From Archangium lansingense (GTDB taxonomy: Bacteria > Myxococcota > Myxococcia > Myxococcales > Myxococcaceae), in NCBI RefSeq assembly GCF_026626635.1, contig NZ_JAPNKA010000001.1, positions 10,028,501-10,092,500 of the forward strand: 64,000 nucleotides of DNA, read 5' to 3'. The position numbers and the translations under genes are program-made. Positions 25,717 to 34,473 of this stretch are shown here, one piece after another; positions within the stretch are counted from its first letter, which is position 1, and every line of letters starts with the position of its first letter. The notes beneath the pieces are model-generated. The model had not been told where the DNA came from. It did not search any database and saw only the letters and a list, made by a program, of their open reading frames with translations.

Positions 25717-26385
25717 TCAGGTGTAGGAGAGCAGGTGTTCAGCATCCGGGGACTCCAGATGCGGTTGCGCATTCCATGACTGCAGCCGCACCTTGTCACC
25801 CTTGAACATCAGGCGGGTGATGCCGGTATTCACCATTTGCAGGTTCATGGTGATCATCTGATCGACGGTGAGGCCGAGCACTTCGCGCACCAGCGCGCTG
25901 ATGGCGCCGCCGGAACTGATGGCGAGCACGCGCTGCGCGTCGGGCCGGTCGATCATCGCGCGCAGGCTGGCGCGGATGCGGCTTTCGAAGTCGCTCCAGC
26001 TCTCCGGCAACCGCGGATGCTGCAGCGTACCGTCAGCCCAGGCGCCGAGGGTCAGGCGCAACTGGCGGTAGAAGACGCGCGCGTCCTTGAGGTCCAGCGG
26101 TGGCTCGACCGGGCATTGCTCCAGGTGGCAGTCGAGCAGAGCGTGAAAGTGATACTCGTTGAGGCCCGGCAGGATTTCGGGCTCGAGGCCGGCGTAGCCG
26201 GTCGCCTCTAGCGTCTGACGGTGGCGCAGCAGCGCTCCGATGATGACGCGGTCGAAGGTCAGACCGCGCATGCGGAACCAGTCCCCCAACCGCCGCGCCT
26301 GCTCGACGCCGACGGCTGAGAGCCGGTCATAGTCATCGGTGCCGAACGACGCCTGACCGTGCCGCACCAGATAGATTTCGCCCAT
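25717..26385 (-). CDS. histidine phosphatase (phosphoglycerate-mutase-like)
   Basis: The 222-residue protein begins MGEIYLVRHGQASFG, placing the RHG phospho-acceptor histidine at residue 9. LLRHRQT near 55 and ISSGGAISAL near 170 supply the other active-site residues, although the usual second histidine of SHG is replaced by Ser-Gly-Gly here. Proteins of this type often sit beside APH kinase/acyl-CoA dehydrogenase pairs, with no settled substrate. ATG 26385 is chosen because the fold starts there; the longer frame to 26496 adds an unlikely Arg-rich leader. It is the first gene of the minus-strand operon and faces the divergent crotonase operon across the palindrome at 26555. Confidence 0.85.
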   Translation of the reverse strand: MGEIYLVRHGQASFGTDDYDRLSAVGVEQARRLGDWFRMRGLTFDRVIIGALLRHRQTLEATGYAGLEPEILPGLNEYHFHALLDCHLEQCPVEPPLDLKDARVFYRQLRLTLGAWADGTLQHPRLPESWSDFESRIRASLRAMIDRPDAQRVLAISSGGAISALVREVLGLTVDQMITMNLQMVNTGITRLMFKGDKVRLQSWNAQPHLESPDAEHLLSYT

Positions 26386-26554
26386 ATCACCGCCGTTATT
26401 CCGCTGCCGAGCAGCCTGGCAGATTTGCATATCACGCAGTAGCTCGGGCGGGAGTCCCTGGCCGCGTGCGTCCAGCCCCTGGCGTACCGGCAGCATGACG
26501 CAATACGTCGGACACCAGGCCCGCCTTCACAGGCCGTACTTCAAAGACTGTTGC

Positions 26555-26573
26555 TGTTGACATGCTGCCAACA
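26555..26573. promoter_or_regulatory. operator-like palindrome (site 2) between divergent catabolic operons
   Basis: TGTTGACATGCTGCCAACA is a 19-base imperfect palindrome that keeps the TTG-CA-N3-TG-CAA core of the sites at 20447 and 39742. It lies in the only intergenic region between the minus-strand operon (start 26385) and the crotonase gene (start 26608), where one regulator could control both directions. Confidence 0.6.
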
Positions 26574-26607
26574 AGCCCCCATCATCACGCGGAATGAGGC
26601 CCCACTC

Positions 26608-27450
26608 ATGAGCTATCAACACATCCGGTCTTCGGTTGCGAATCGGGTCGCTACCCTGGAGTTGAACCGTCCCGAAGCGAGGAACGGGTTCACCGTGACC
26701 ATGGCGGACGAGCTAGCCGACGCGCTCGGCGCCGCCGACGCAAATGAAGACGTGCGCGTGGTCGTCCTCACTGGCGCTGGCAAGGACTTCTGCGTGGGCG
26801 CGGACCTGAGCGGCCGCTCGTTCGAGGTGTCGAATCTCGAGCACCTGGAGCGCGGCTGGGTCGAGCCGGCGACCCGGGTGACTCGCAAGATGTTCGCGCT
26901 GCGGAAGCCGATCATCGCAGCCGTCCGCGGCGCCGCGGTGGGCGTGGGCTCGACGATGATCCTCCCCGCGGACTTCCGCCTCGCCGCGAAAAACAGCCGC
27001 TTTGGCTTCGTCTTCAGCCGGCGGGGCATCTATCCGGAAGCAGGGTCGTGCTGGTTTCTGCCGCGCCTCGTCGGAATGGGGCGCGCGCTCGATTGGATGG
27101 TGAGTGGCCGTCTGATCCAGGCCGACGAAGCACTCGGCGCGGGACTGGTCCAGTCGCTCCACGAGCCCGATGCTCTACTCGATGCCGCCTATGCGCTCGC
27201 CCGCGATCTGGTCGAGAACACCGCGCCGGTGTCTGTGGCCGTCATCCGGCAGGCCCTCTACCGGATGAGCGCGCTTCCATCTCCCGAACCCGCCTTCGCA
27301 CTCGACAGCCAGCTCATCGCGAGCTGTGCCCAGAACGCGGATGCCGAGGAGGGCGTGATGTCGTTCCTGCAGAAGCGGCCCGCGAAGTTCCCCCGGACGT
27401 TGGAGCAGGACCTGCCGACGTTCCTGCCCTGGCGGGAGCAGAAGTCATGA
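26608..27450 (+). CDS. enoyl-CoA hydratase/isomerase (crotonase family)
   Basis: The 280-residue protein has the crotonase oxyanion-hole segments: GKDFCVGADLSGR near 65-78 and AAVRGAAVGVGSTMILPADFR near 107-127. FSRRGIYPEAGSCWFLPRLVG near 138 follows, where Glu would act as catalytic base. It should hydrate or isomerise enoyl-CoA intermediates. ATG 26608 agrees with the first conserved residues (MSYQHIRSSVANRVATLEL). Its TGA overlaps the ATG of the TetR gene, so the two are translationally coupled. It is the first gene of the long plus-strand operon. Confidence 0.92.
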   Translation: MSYQHIRSSVANRVATLELNRPEARNGFTVTMADELADALGAADANEDVRVVVLTGAGKDFCVGADLSGRSFEVSNLEHLERGWVEPATRVTRKMFALRKPIIAAVRGAAVGVGSTMILPADFRLAAKNSRFGFVFSRRGIYPEAGSCWFLPRLVGMGRALDWMVSGRLIQADEALGAGLVQSLHEPDALLDAAYALARDLVENTAPVSVAVIRQALYRMSALPSPEPAFALDSQLIASCAQNADAEEGVMSFLQKRPAKFPRTLEQDLPTFLPWREQKS

Positions 27451-28133
27451 GCCCGGTCCTCGCACCTCGCTGGAAACGGCTCGAGCCGGACACGCGCAGG
27501 GAACAGATTCTGGAGTGCGCCACGCGGCTGTTCGGCGAGCGCCCGTACGCGGACGTCTCCACCACGGATATCGCCCGGGAGGCAGGCGTCGCCCGGGGAT
27601 TGATCAATCACTACTTCGGGCAGAAGCGGGATCTCTATTTGAAGGTCGTGAAGAGGATGCTGCTCATGCCCGGCCTGGACGAGAGCGTACCCATGACGGG
27701 AACCTTACGGCAGCGGGTGGAGCGCAGCGTGGAGTGGTACCTCGATACGGTGGCGACCCACGGAAAGACCTATGTGGCGGTCACCAGCGCGGGAGGCATC
27801 GGCGCGGATCCGGAGGTCGAGCGCATCATCTTGGCGGCGGACGACGTGGCCTCTTTGAAAACGCTCGAGTTCCTGGGCCTCAAGGTCGAGGTCGGAAGTG
27901 ACGCGCGGCAACGGGCGATGATGCGCTCCTATGCCGGTCTGGTGAAAGCCACCATCCGCGAGTGGATCCGCGGCGGGACCCTCTCGCGCGAGGATGCGCA
28001 CCTGCTCCTGAGCGAAGCGCTCATCACGATCGTGAGCGACGTGTTCCCCCGGCTCCATCAAGACGCTCACTCCGAGCGCGGCGACTCCCGGGGTCCTGGG
28101 TCAGGGCGCAAGCGAGGAAAGGACGAGCAATGA
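27447..28133 (+). CDS. TetR-family transcriptional regulator
   Basis: The 228-residue protein has the N-terminal TetR helix-turn-helix: RREQILECATRLFGERPYAD near 18-37, STTDIAREAGVARGLINHYF near 39-58, and the following QKRDLYLKVVKRM. The C-terminal ligand-binding part is helical, with no family assignment, and ends in a charged tail. Overlaps of 4 bases on both sides (ATGA) place it inside the operon between the crotonase and the HSDL2-like SDR. TetR members of this kind usually repress their own operon and respond to an acyl-CoA or related pathway compound. The palindromes at 20447, 26555 and 39742 are the obvious candidate sites. Confidence 0.9.
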   Translation: MSPVLAPRWKRLEPDTRREQILECATRLFGERPYADVSTTDIAREAGVARGLINHYFGQKRDLYLKVVKRMLLMPGLDESVPMTGTLRQRVERSVEWYLDTVATHGKTYVAVTSAGGIGADPEVERIILAADDVASLKTLEFLGLKVEVGSDARQRAMMRSYAGLVKATIREWIRGGTLSREDAHLLLSEALITIVSDVFPRLHQDAHSERGDSRGPGSGRKRGKDEQ

Positions 28134-28957
28134 CCTCGAGGCCACTTGCGGGACGCACGCTGTTGATGTCCGGAGGAAGCCGCGGAATCGGGCTGGCACT
28201 CGGCGTCGCCGCGGGGCGCCTGGGAGCCAACGTCACGCTCCTGGCGAAGACCGACACCCCGGATCCACGGCTGCCCGGGACGGTGCACACGGCGGCTGCG
28301 GAGATCGAGGCCGCGGGCGGCCAGGCGCTCGCGGTGGTCGGAGACGTGCGCGACGAAGCGGACGTGCAGCGGGCCGTTGACGAGACCGTGGCGCGTTTTG
28401 GTGGCATCGACTTCTGCGTCAACAACGCGAGCGCTCTCGCTCCGCTCAAGACAGAAGAGCTTCCGGTCAAGCGGTTCGACCTGATGCAGCAAATCCAGCT
28501 GCGGGGGACGTTCCTGCTGACGCGCGCGGCGATTCCGCACCTGCGGAGATCTCCCCACCCGCACATCCTCTCGCTCTCGCCTCCGGTCAATCTCGCGCCG
28601 CGCTGGATGGGCCTGCACCCGGCGTACACGCTCGCCAAGTACGGGATGACCCTGCTCACGCTCGGTTGGGCCGCGGAGCTGGCCGATGCCGGCATCGCCG
28701 CGAACGCCCTCTGGCCCCGAACGCTCATCGCCACCGCCGCCGTGAAGAACATGCTCGGGGGCGACGCATCGATGCAGCGGGCCCGCTCGCCGGAGATCAT
28801 GGCGGATGCGGCCGTGGCCATCCTCCAGCGCCCGCCACGCGATTGCACGGGGCAGACCTTCATCGACGAAGACGTCCTTCGCGCCGAGGGCATCACCGAC
28901 TTCAGCAGCTATGGGGGCGGCCCCGACGTCTTGCTCGACCTCTACGTCGATCCCTGA
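28130..28957 (+). CDS. HSDL2-like short-chain dehydrogenase
   Basis: The 275-residue SDR has GGSRGIGLALGVAAGRLGAN near 15-34 (cofactor loop), VNNASAL near 101, and YTLAKYGM with Tyr and Lys near 165-170. LSLSPPVNLAPRW and ANALWPRTLIATAAVKNML are characteristic of the branch related to hydroxysteroid dehydrogenase-like protein 2, which is peroxisomal in animals and tied to lipid oxidation. DRTGQTFIDEDVLR-like residues near the C terminus (TGQTFIDEDVLRAEGITDF) support this. It overlaps the TetR stop by 4 bases. Oxidation of a hydroxyl on a branched acyl chain is a plausible role. Confidence 0.87.
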   Translation: MTSRPLAGRTLLMSGGSRGIGLALGVAAGRLGANVTLLAKTDTPDPRLPGTVHTAAAEIEAAGGQALAVVGDVRDEADVQRAVDETVARFGGIDFCVNNASALAPLKTEELPVKRFDLMQQIQLRGTFLLTRAAIPHLRRSPHPHILSLSPPVNLAPRWMGLHPAYTLAKYGMTLLTLGWAAELADAGIAANALWPRTLIATAAVKNMLGGDASMQRARSPEIMADAAVAILQRPPRDCTGQTFIDEDVLRAEGITDFSSYGGGPDVLLDLYVDP

Positions 28958-29003
28958 AGAGGAACATCACCCCACGTTTGGCCATTGAGTCGAGGAGGTA
29001 CCC

Positions 29004-30842
29004 ATGGGTCCGTCGCTCGCAGCCTTGGAAGCGCAGTGCCAATCACAGGCAAGCAAGCTCACGCTGCCGCTGCTCCTCAAACGCAATGCCGAAGAATACG
29101 CGGGCGCTCCCGCCCTCAGTGCCGGAGACAAGACGCTCACCTGGGCGCAGCTACGCGAACAGACCGCCGCGCTTGCTCGCGGACTCGGCGCGCTCGGGCT
29201 GACGCGAGGCGAGCGGATGGTGATCATGATGTCCAGCCGCCCTGAGCACTGGAGCATCGACTTCGCCGCGGTCCACCTCGCCGCCATCCCCTGTACCGCG
29301 TACCAGACCCTGAGCACCGAGCAGGTGAGCTACGTCGCACGGCACAGCGCGGCCACGGTGGCGGTGCTGGAGGGCGCAGAGGAGGTCGCACGGTGGCGGC
29401 CGGTGCTCGAAACGCTCCCAGCGCTCAAACGGCTCATCGTCCTCGATGCATCGGCCATCCCGGCCGGGGATGCGCGCTTCGTCTCCTTCGCGGAGGTCGA
29501 GGCCGAGGGGCGCAGGTTGCACCAGGCGGAGCCCAGGGTCTTCGAGGACGGGTGGAAGGCCATCCGGCCCGAGGATCCGATCGCGATGATGTACACCTCT
29601 GGCACCACTGGCGAACCCAAGGGCGTGGTGCTGAGCCACCGGAACGCCTTCTACGAGGCGATCGCGGTGGACCTCGCCGTCCCCATTCCCATGCAGTCTC
29701 CGTCGATCGCCTATCTCCCGCTGGCGCATATCGCGGAGCGCGAGCTCGGCTTCTACCGCGCGCTCTACAAGGCGCTGCACATGCACATCTGCGCGGATCC
29801 GGCGGGCGTGGTGCCGCTGATGGCCAAGGTGTCTCCCCCCGCGTTCTTCGGAGTGCCACGCGTCTGGGAGAAGCTAGCCGGGGGCCTGCGGGCGAAGCTG
29901 GGCACGCTCGAGCCGCCTCAGCGCGACGCCATCCTCTCCGCTCATGCGGTTGCCCTGGAGGCCTTCCGGCTCGAAGGCGCCGGAAAAGCCGTGCCCCCGG
30001 AGCTTACGCAGAAGGTCGCGGAGGTGGAGGCCAGGGTCCTCAAACCCCTGCGCAAGATGCTCGGACTGGACGCGCTCGAGTGGGCGAGCAGCGGCTCGGC
30101 GCCCATCCCCGTTGACATTCTCGAGTACCTCGGAGGCTTCGGGATCAAGGTGCTCGAGGTCTGGGGCATGAGCGAAACCACCGGCTGCGCCACCATCAGC
30201 ACGGCCACGGACTTCCGCCTCGGTGCCGTGGGCCGACCCATTCCCGGAGTGCAGCTCCGGCTGGCCGAGGACGGTGAAATCTTCGTCCGCGGCCCCGTGG
30301 TGTTCCTCGGCTATCTCGACGCGAACGGGCAGATCATCAGCGCGGTCGATGCCGACGGCTGGCTCGCCACCGGTGACATCGGCACGGTCGACTCCGATGG
30401 TTTCCTCACCATCACCGACCGCAAGAAGGAACTCATCATCACCTCGAGCGGGAAGAACATCGCGCCATCCAAGATCGAAGGCCTGCTGCGCGCGCACCCA
30501 CTCGTCGGCCAGACGATCGCGATTGGCGACAGACGGCCCTACGTGACGGCACTCGTCTCCCTCGACCCGGACGCCGCGCCGCTCTGGGCCAAGGCGCATG
30601 GCCTCGCGCCGCAGTCGTTCGCCGAGCTCACGCGCGATCCGGCGATTCGCGCCGAACTCGAGTCGCTCGTTGCCTCGACCAACGCCCGGCTCTCCCGAGC
30701 GGAGCAGATCAAGCGCTTCGAGGTGGTCCCCGAGGCGTGGTCTCCCGCGACGGGCCAGCTCACGCCCACCCTCAAGCTCAAGCGCCGCGTGATCCTCGAG
30801 CAGTACGCCGAGCGCATCGCCGCGCTCTACGCGAACGACTGA
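29004..30842 (+). CDS. long-chain acyl-CoA synthetase (AMP-forming)
   Basis: The 612-residue adenylating enzyme has MMYTSGTTGEPKGVVLSH near 197-214 (ATP loop), VWGMSETTGCATIS near 389, GWLATGDIGTVDSDGFLTIT near 452, and DRKKELIITSSGKNIAP near 472 with the motif preceding the C-terminal lid. Length and sequence resemble FadD15/bubblegum-type ligases for long or branched acids. GAGGAGGT lies 4 bases before ATG 29004. It would activate the carboxylic acid produced by the aldehyde dehydrogenase at the end of this operon. It is cytoplasmic or membrane-peripheral. Confidence 0.92.
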   Translation: MGPSLAALEAQCQSQASKLTLPLLLKRNAEEYAGAPALSAGDKTLTWAQLREQTAALARGLGALGLTRGERMVIMMSSRPEHWSIDFAAVHLAAIPCTAYQTLSTEQVSYVARHSAATVAVLEGAEEVARWRPVLETLPALKRLIVLDASAIPAGDARFVSFAEVEAEGRRLHQAEPRVFEDGWKAIRPEDPIAMMYTSGTTGEPKGVVLSHRNAFYEAIAVDLAVPIPMQSPSIAYLPLAHIAERELGFYRALYKALHMHICADPAGVVPLMAKVSPPAFFGVPRVWEKLAGGLRAKLGTLEPPQRDAILSAHAVALEAFRLEGAGKAVPPELTQKVAEVEARVLKPLRKMLGLDALEWASSGSAPIPVDILEYLGGFGIKVLEVWGMSETTGCATISTATDFRLGAVGRPIPGVQLRLAEDGEIFVRGPVVFLGYLDANGQIISAVDADGWLATGDIGTVDSDGFLTITDRKKELIITSSGKNIAPSKIEGLLRAHPLVGQTIAIGDRRPYVTALVSLDPDAAPLWAKAHGLAPQSFAELTRDPAIRAELESLVASTNARLSRAEQIKRFEVVPEAWSPATGQLTPTLKLKRRVILEQYAERIAALYAND

Positions 30843-30879
30843 CCCACTACCTCCCGGAACCAACACCCAGGGGACATCC

Positions 30880-32019
30880 ATGCATGCGAGAACACCGGAA
30901 CAGACCGCGTTCGCGGACTCCATCGACGCGTTCTGCCGCGCCAGGTCCGGCACGCGCGCACAGCGCGACGCCTTGACCCAGAACGGCACCGAGGCCCACA
31001 ACCCCGCCCTCTACGTGCAGATGGCGGAGCTCGGCTGGCTGGGCGTGGGTATCTCGTCGAAGTATGGCGGCTCGGACGGAGGGATGTCCGACATCTGTCT
31101 CTTCGCCGAGCGAATCGCCTACGGGCTCGCTCCAGTGGGGGGCTATGTCACCACGGTGGTCGCCGCCGGTCCGTACGCGAAGTTCGGGACCGAGGCCCAG
31201 CGCGAGAAGATCCTCGGCGGCATCACCCGGGGCCGCGTGGAGGCCATCTCGATCTCCGAGCCCGGGGCTGGCTCGGACGCCGCTGCGATTACCTGCCGCG
31301 CGACCCGGACGCCGGGAGGCTTCATCATCAACGGGCAGAAAACCTGGTGCTCGAACGCGCACATCGCGGACCACCTCCTGCTCGTGGCACGCACCAACAC
31401 CTCGAGCTCGCGGCACGAGGGCCTCACGATGTTCTGCGTCCCCACGGGCACGGCGGGAGTGGAGATTCGTGGCATCCCCACCCTGAACGGCAAGGACGTG
31501 AATGACGTCTACTTCACCGACTGCTTCCTGCCCGAGAGCGCGGTCGTCGGAGCCGTGGACCAGGCCTGGCCCCAGCTCATGGCGGGACTCAACAGCGAGC
31601 GGCTCATCCTCGCGGCGACCATGCTCGGCCGCGGCCGGCGGGCGTTCGATGACACCGTGGCGTACGTGAAGGAGCGCAAGCAGTTTGGCCGGCCCATCGG
31701 CTCCTTTCAGGCGCTCAAGCACCGGATCGCGGATCTCGCCACCGAGCTCGACTGCTGCGAGCTGCTCCTCTACCGCGTGGCCGCGATGGCGGACGAGGCA
31801 CCCGAGCGGATGCTCCCCCGCGAGGCCTCGATGGCGAAGCTGAAGGCAACCGAGACGGCCAAGCGCGTAGCGCTCGAAGGCGTGCAGATGATGGGCGGCT
31901 ACGGCTACGCCACCGAGTACGACATGGAATCGCATCTGCGCGCCACGGTGATCTCCACCGTCTATGGCGGCACGAGCGAAATCCAGCGAGACATCATCGG
32001 CAAGACGTTCGGACTCTAG
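30880..32019 (+). CDS. acyl-CoA dehydrogenase
   Basis: The 379-residue protein has the ordered family signals ISISEPGAGSDAAAITCRA near 122-140, KTWCSNAHIADHLLLVAR near 155, RGRRAFDDTVAYVKERKQFG near 247, and GGYGYATEYDMESHLR near 337. It ends with YGGTSEIQRDIIGKTFGL. It should introduce the 2,3 double bond of an acyl-CoA using FAD and electron-transfer flavoprotein. It stands 21 bases before a second, distinct acyl-CoA dehydrogenase, implying two chain lengths or branched and unbranched substrates, or a heteromeric enzyme. The start ATG 30880 is preceded by CCCAGGGGACATCC. Confidence 0.92.
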   Translation: MHARTPEQTAFADSIDAFCRARSGTRAQRDALTQNGTEAHNPALYVQMAELGWLGVGISSKYGGSDGGMSDICLFAERIAYGLAPVGGYVTTVVAAGPYAKFGTEAQREKILGGITRGRVEAISISEPGAGSDAAAITCRATRTPGGFIINGQKTWCSNAHIADHLLLVARTNTSSSRHEGLTMFCVPTGTAGVEIRGIPTLNGKDVNDVYFTDCFLPESAVVGAVDQAWPQLMAGLNSERLILAATMLGRGRRAFDDTVAYVKERKQFGRPIGSFQALKHRIADLATELDCCELLLYRVAAMADEAPERMLPREASMAKLKATETAKRVALEGVQMMGGYGYATEYDMESHLRATVISTVYGGTSEIQRDIIGKTFGL

Positions 32020-32040
32020 AGCGGAACCTGAGAGGCAGAC

Positions 32041-33189
32041 ATGACGAGACGTTCCCCATGGAGCTCGGACGAGCTCGAGCAGGTACGCGGGCTCGCGGCC
32101 GCCTACTTCACGAAAGAGGTCCTTCCCAACGTGCCCAAGCACGTGGCCCAGGGCTATCCGGACAAGGCGCTCTATCGACGGGCGGGCGAGCTCGGGCTCT
32201 TGTGCATGTCCATTCCGGAGGCCTACGGCGGAGGCGGAGGGACATTCGCTCACGAGGCGATCCTCGTCGAGGAGCAGATCCGCGCCGGGGACCCCTCGAT
32301 GGGCTTCGCGGTGCATAGCTCCATCGTCGCGCACTACGTCCTCGCCTATGCGTCCGAGGCCCAGAAACAGAAGTGGCTGCCCAAACTCGCGAGCGGCGAG
32401 TGGGTGGGGGCCATCGCCATGACCGAGCCGGGGACGGGTTCGGACCTCCAGGCAATCTCCACCCGCGCGGTGCGGGACGGCGATTTCTACCGGGTGAGCG
32501 GCGCGAAGACGTTCATCTCCAACGGCTACGTCTGTGACTTTCTCATCATCGCCGTGCGGACGTCGGACGTGAAGGGCCACGCCGGTATCTCGCTGTTGTG
32601 CGCCGAGGTCTCCGACACGACGCCCGGTTTCGAGCGGGGCCGCATCCTCGACAAGCTCGGCGGCAAGGGCCAGGACACGACCGAGCTCTTCTTCGATGAC
32701 CTGAAGGTCCCCGCGGTCAATCTGCTCGGCGGCGAGGAGGGCCATGGTTTCGTCCAGATGATGCAGCAACTGCCCCAGGAGCGGCTGGTCACGGCGCTCA
32801 TCGGCATGGCGAGCCTCGAGCGGGCCGTGGACCTGACGGTCGAGTACACCAAGCAGCGTCACGTCTTCGGGAAGCCCCTCTTCGCCTTGCAGAACACGCG
32901 CTTCGAGCTCGCGGAGTGCGCGACCCTGAAGCGAGTCTGCCGCACCTTCGTCGATGACTGCATTCAATCCCACCTCGAGGGCCGGCTCGACGTGACCACG
33001 GCGGCCATGGCCAAATACTGGGTGTCGGACCAGGCCTGCATCGTCGTGGACCGCTGCCTGCAACTGTTTGGCGGGTACGGGTACATGAAGGAATACCCTA
33101 TTGCCCACCTCTTCGCCGATACCCGCGTGTTGCGGATTTTCGCCGGCGCGAACGAGGTCATGAAAGAGCTCGTCGCCCGTTCCCTCTGA
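32041..33189 (+). CDS. acyl-CoA dehydrogenase (second paralogue)
   Basis: The 382-residue protein shows AIAMTEPGTGSDLQAISTRA near 126-145, KTFISNGYVCDFLIIAVRT near 160, ERLVTALIGMASLERAVDL near 247, and GGYGYMKEYPIAHLFADTR near 342. It ends with a FAGANEVMKELVARSL tail. Glu in the FAGANE segment is in the position used for catalysis in many acyl-CoA dehydrogenases of the isovaleryl/long-chain type. It diverges clearly from the paralogue at 30880, so it is not a recent duplicate. It belongs to the same operon, followed 32 bases later by the thiolase. Confidence 0.92.
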   Translation: MTRRSPWSSDELEQVRGLAAAYFTKEVLPNVPKHVAQGYPDKALYRRAGELGLLCMSIPEAYGGGGGTFAHEAILVEEQIRAGDPSMGFAVHSSIVAHYVLAYASEAQKQKWLPKLASGEWVGAIAMTEPGTGSDLQAISTRAVRDGDFYRVSGAKTFISNGYVCDFLIIAVRTSDVKGHAGISLLCAEVSDTTPGFERGRILDKLGGKGQDTTELFFDDLKVPAVNLLGGEEGHGFVQMMQQLPQERLVTALIGMASLERAVDLTVEYTKQRHVFGKPLFALQNTRFELAECATLKRVCRTFVDDCIQSHLEGRLDVTTAAMAKYWVSDQACIVVDRCLQLFGGYGYMKEYPIAHLFADTRVLRIFAGANEVMKELVARSL

Positions 33190-33221
33190 ACCACCTCAAT
33201 CGTTTCGCAAGGAGGCTCTCA

Positions 33222-34433
33222 GTGAGCCAGGAAGTCTTCATCTTCGACGCCGTTCGTACCCCCCGCGGCAAAGGAAAGAAGGGCTCGCTGCACGGAACCA
33301 AGCCCCTGTCGCTGCTCGTCGGCCTGGTGGATGCACTCAAGAAGCGCAACCCGAAGCTGGATCCCCAGCGAATCGACGACGTGGTGCTGGGCGTGGTCTC
33401 TCCGGTGGGAGAACAGGGCGCGGACATCGCCAGGACCCTGGTGCTCGCGGCCGGCCTCCCGGAAACCACCGGAGGAGTGCAGCTCAACCGCTTCTGCGCC
33501 TCTGGCTTGACCGCCGTGAACATGGCCGCCCAGCAGGTGCGCTCGGGCTGGGAGCACCTGATCATCGCGGGCGGCGTGGAGAGCATGTCGCGCGTCCCGA
33601 TGGGCTCGGACGGCGGCGCCTGGACCATGGATCCGGCCACCAACTATGACACGTACTTCGTGCCCCAGGGCATCTCCGCGGACCTGATCGCGACGATGGA
33701 GGGCTTCACCCGCGAAGACGTGGATCGCTACGCGCTCCGTTCGCAGGAGCTCGCGGCCAAAGCCTGGGCTGGTGGCTACTTCAAGAACTCCGTCGTCCCG
33801 GTGAAGGACCAGAATGGCCTCACCGTGCTCGACCGGGACGAGCACCTGCGCCCGGACAGCACCGTGGCCTCGCTCGGTCAGCTCAACCCCTCCTTCGCGG
33901 CAATGGGCGAGGCCGGCGGCTTCGACGCGGTGGCGCTGCAGAAGTATCACTTCGTGGAGAAGATCAACCACGTGCACACGCCGGGAAACTCGTCCGGCAT
34001 CGTCGACGGCGCGGCGCTCGTGCTGGTGGGCTCGGAGAAGATTGGCAAGCAGCTCGGCCTGACGCCGCGGGCGCGCATCGCCGCCGTCGCCACGTCCGGG
34101 GCGGACCCGACCATCATGCTCACCGGCCCCATTCCGGCCACCCGGAAGCTGCTCGAGATCGCCGGCCTCTCCCTCAAGGACATCGATCTCTTCGAGCTCA
34201 ACGAGGCCTTCGCCTCCGTGGTCCTCAAGTACCAGAAGGACCTCGCCATCCCCGACGAGAAGCTCAACGTCAACGGCGGTGCGATCGCCATGGGCCACCC
34301 CCTCGGGGCGACCGGAGCGATGATCCTCGGGACCGTGGTGGACGAGCTCGAGCGGCGGAAGGCGCGCCGCGCGGTCGTCACCCTGTGCGTCGGCGGAGGG
34401 ATGGGCGTGGCCACCCTCGTCGAGCGTGTCTGA
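33222..34433 (+). CDS. acetyl-CoA C-acyltransferase (thiolase)
   Basis: The 403-residue thiolase has the acyl-accepting Cys92 in LNRFCASGLTAVN. A substrate-loop region lies near 145-170, NGGAIAMGHPLGATGA near 350 holds the catalytic His, and TLCVGGGMGVA near 387 the second Cys. It closes the beta-oxidation cycle by releasing acetyl-CoA or propionyl-CoA. Translation starts at GTG 33222, following AAGGAGGCTCTCA, a strong ribosome site. It is followed after 40 bases by the multifunctional protein, giving the usual FadA-FadJ pairing. Confidence 0.93.
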   Translation: MSQEVFIFDAVRTPRGKGKKGSLHGTKPLSLLVGLVDALKKRNPKLDPQRIDDVVLGVVSPVGEQGADIARTLVLAAGLPETTGGVQLNRFCASGLTAVNMAAQQVRSGWEHLIIAGGVESMSRVPMGSDGGAWTMDPATNYDTYFVPQGISADLIATMEGFTREDVDRYALRSQELAAKAWAGGYFKNSVVPVKDQNGLTVLDRDEHLRPDSTVASLGQLNPSFAAMGEAGGFDAVALQKYHFVEKINHVHTPGNSSGIVDGAALVLVGSEKIGKQLGLTPRARIAAVATSGADPTIMLTGPIPATRKLLEIAGLSLKDIDLFELNEAFASVVLKYQKDLAIPDEKLNVNGGAIAMGHPLGATGAMILGTVVDELERRKARRAVVTLCVGGGMGVATLVERV

Positions 34434-34473
34434 ACCCCTCCCCTCCCCTTTCCGACAAGATTCGAGCAAACCC

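Noticed and set aside
30847..33108. A 753-codon minus-strand frame
   Set aside because: It is exactly antisense to two acyl-CoA dehydrogenase genes whose motifs are unambiguous.
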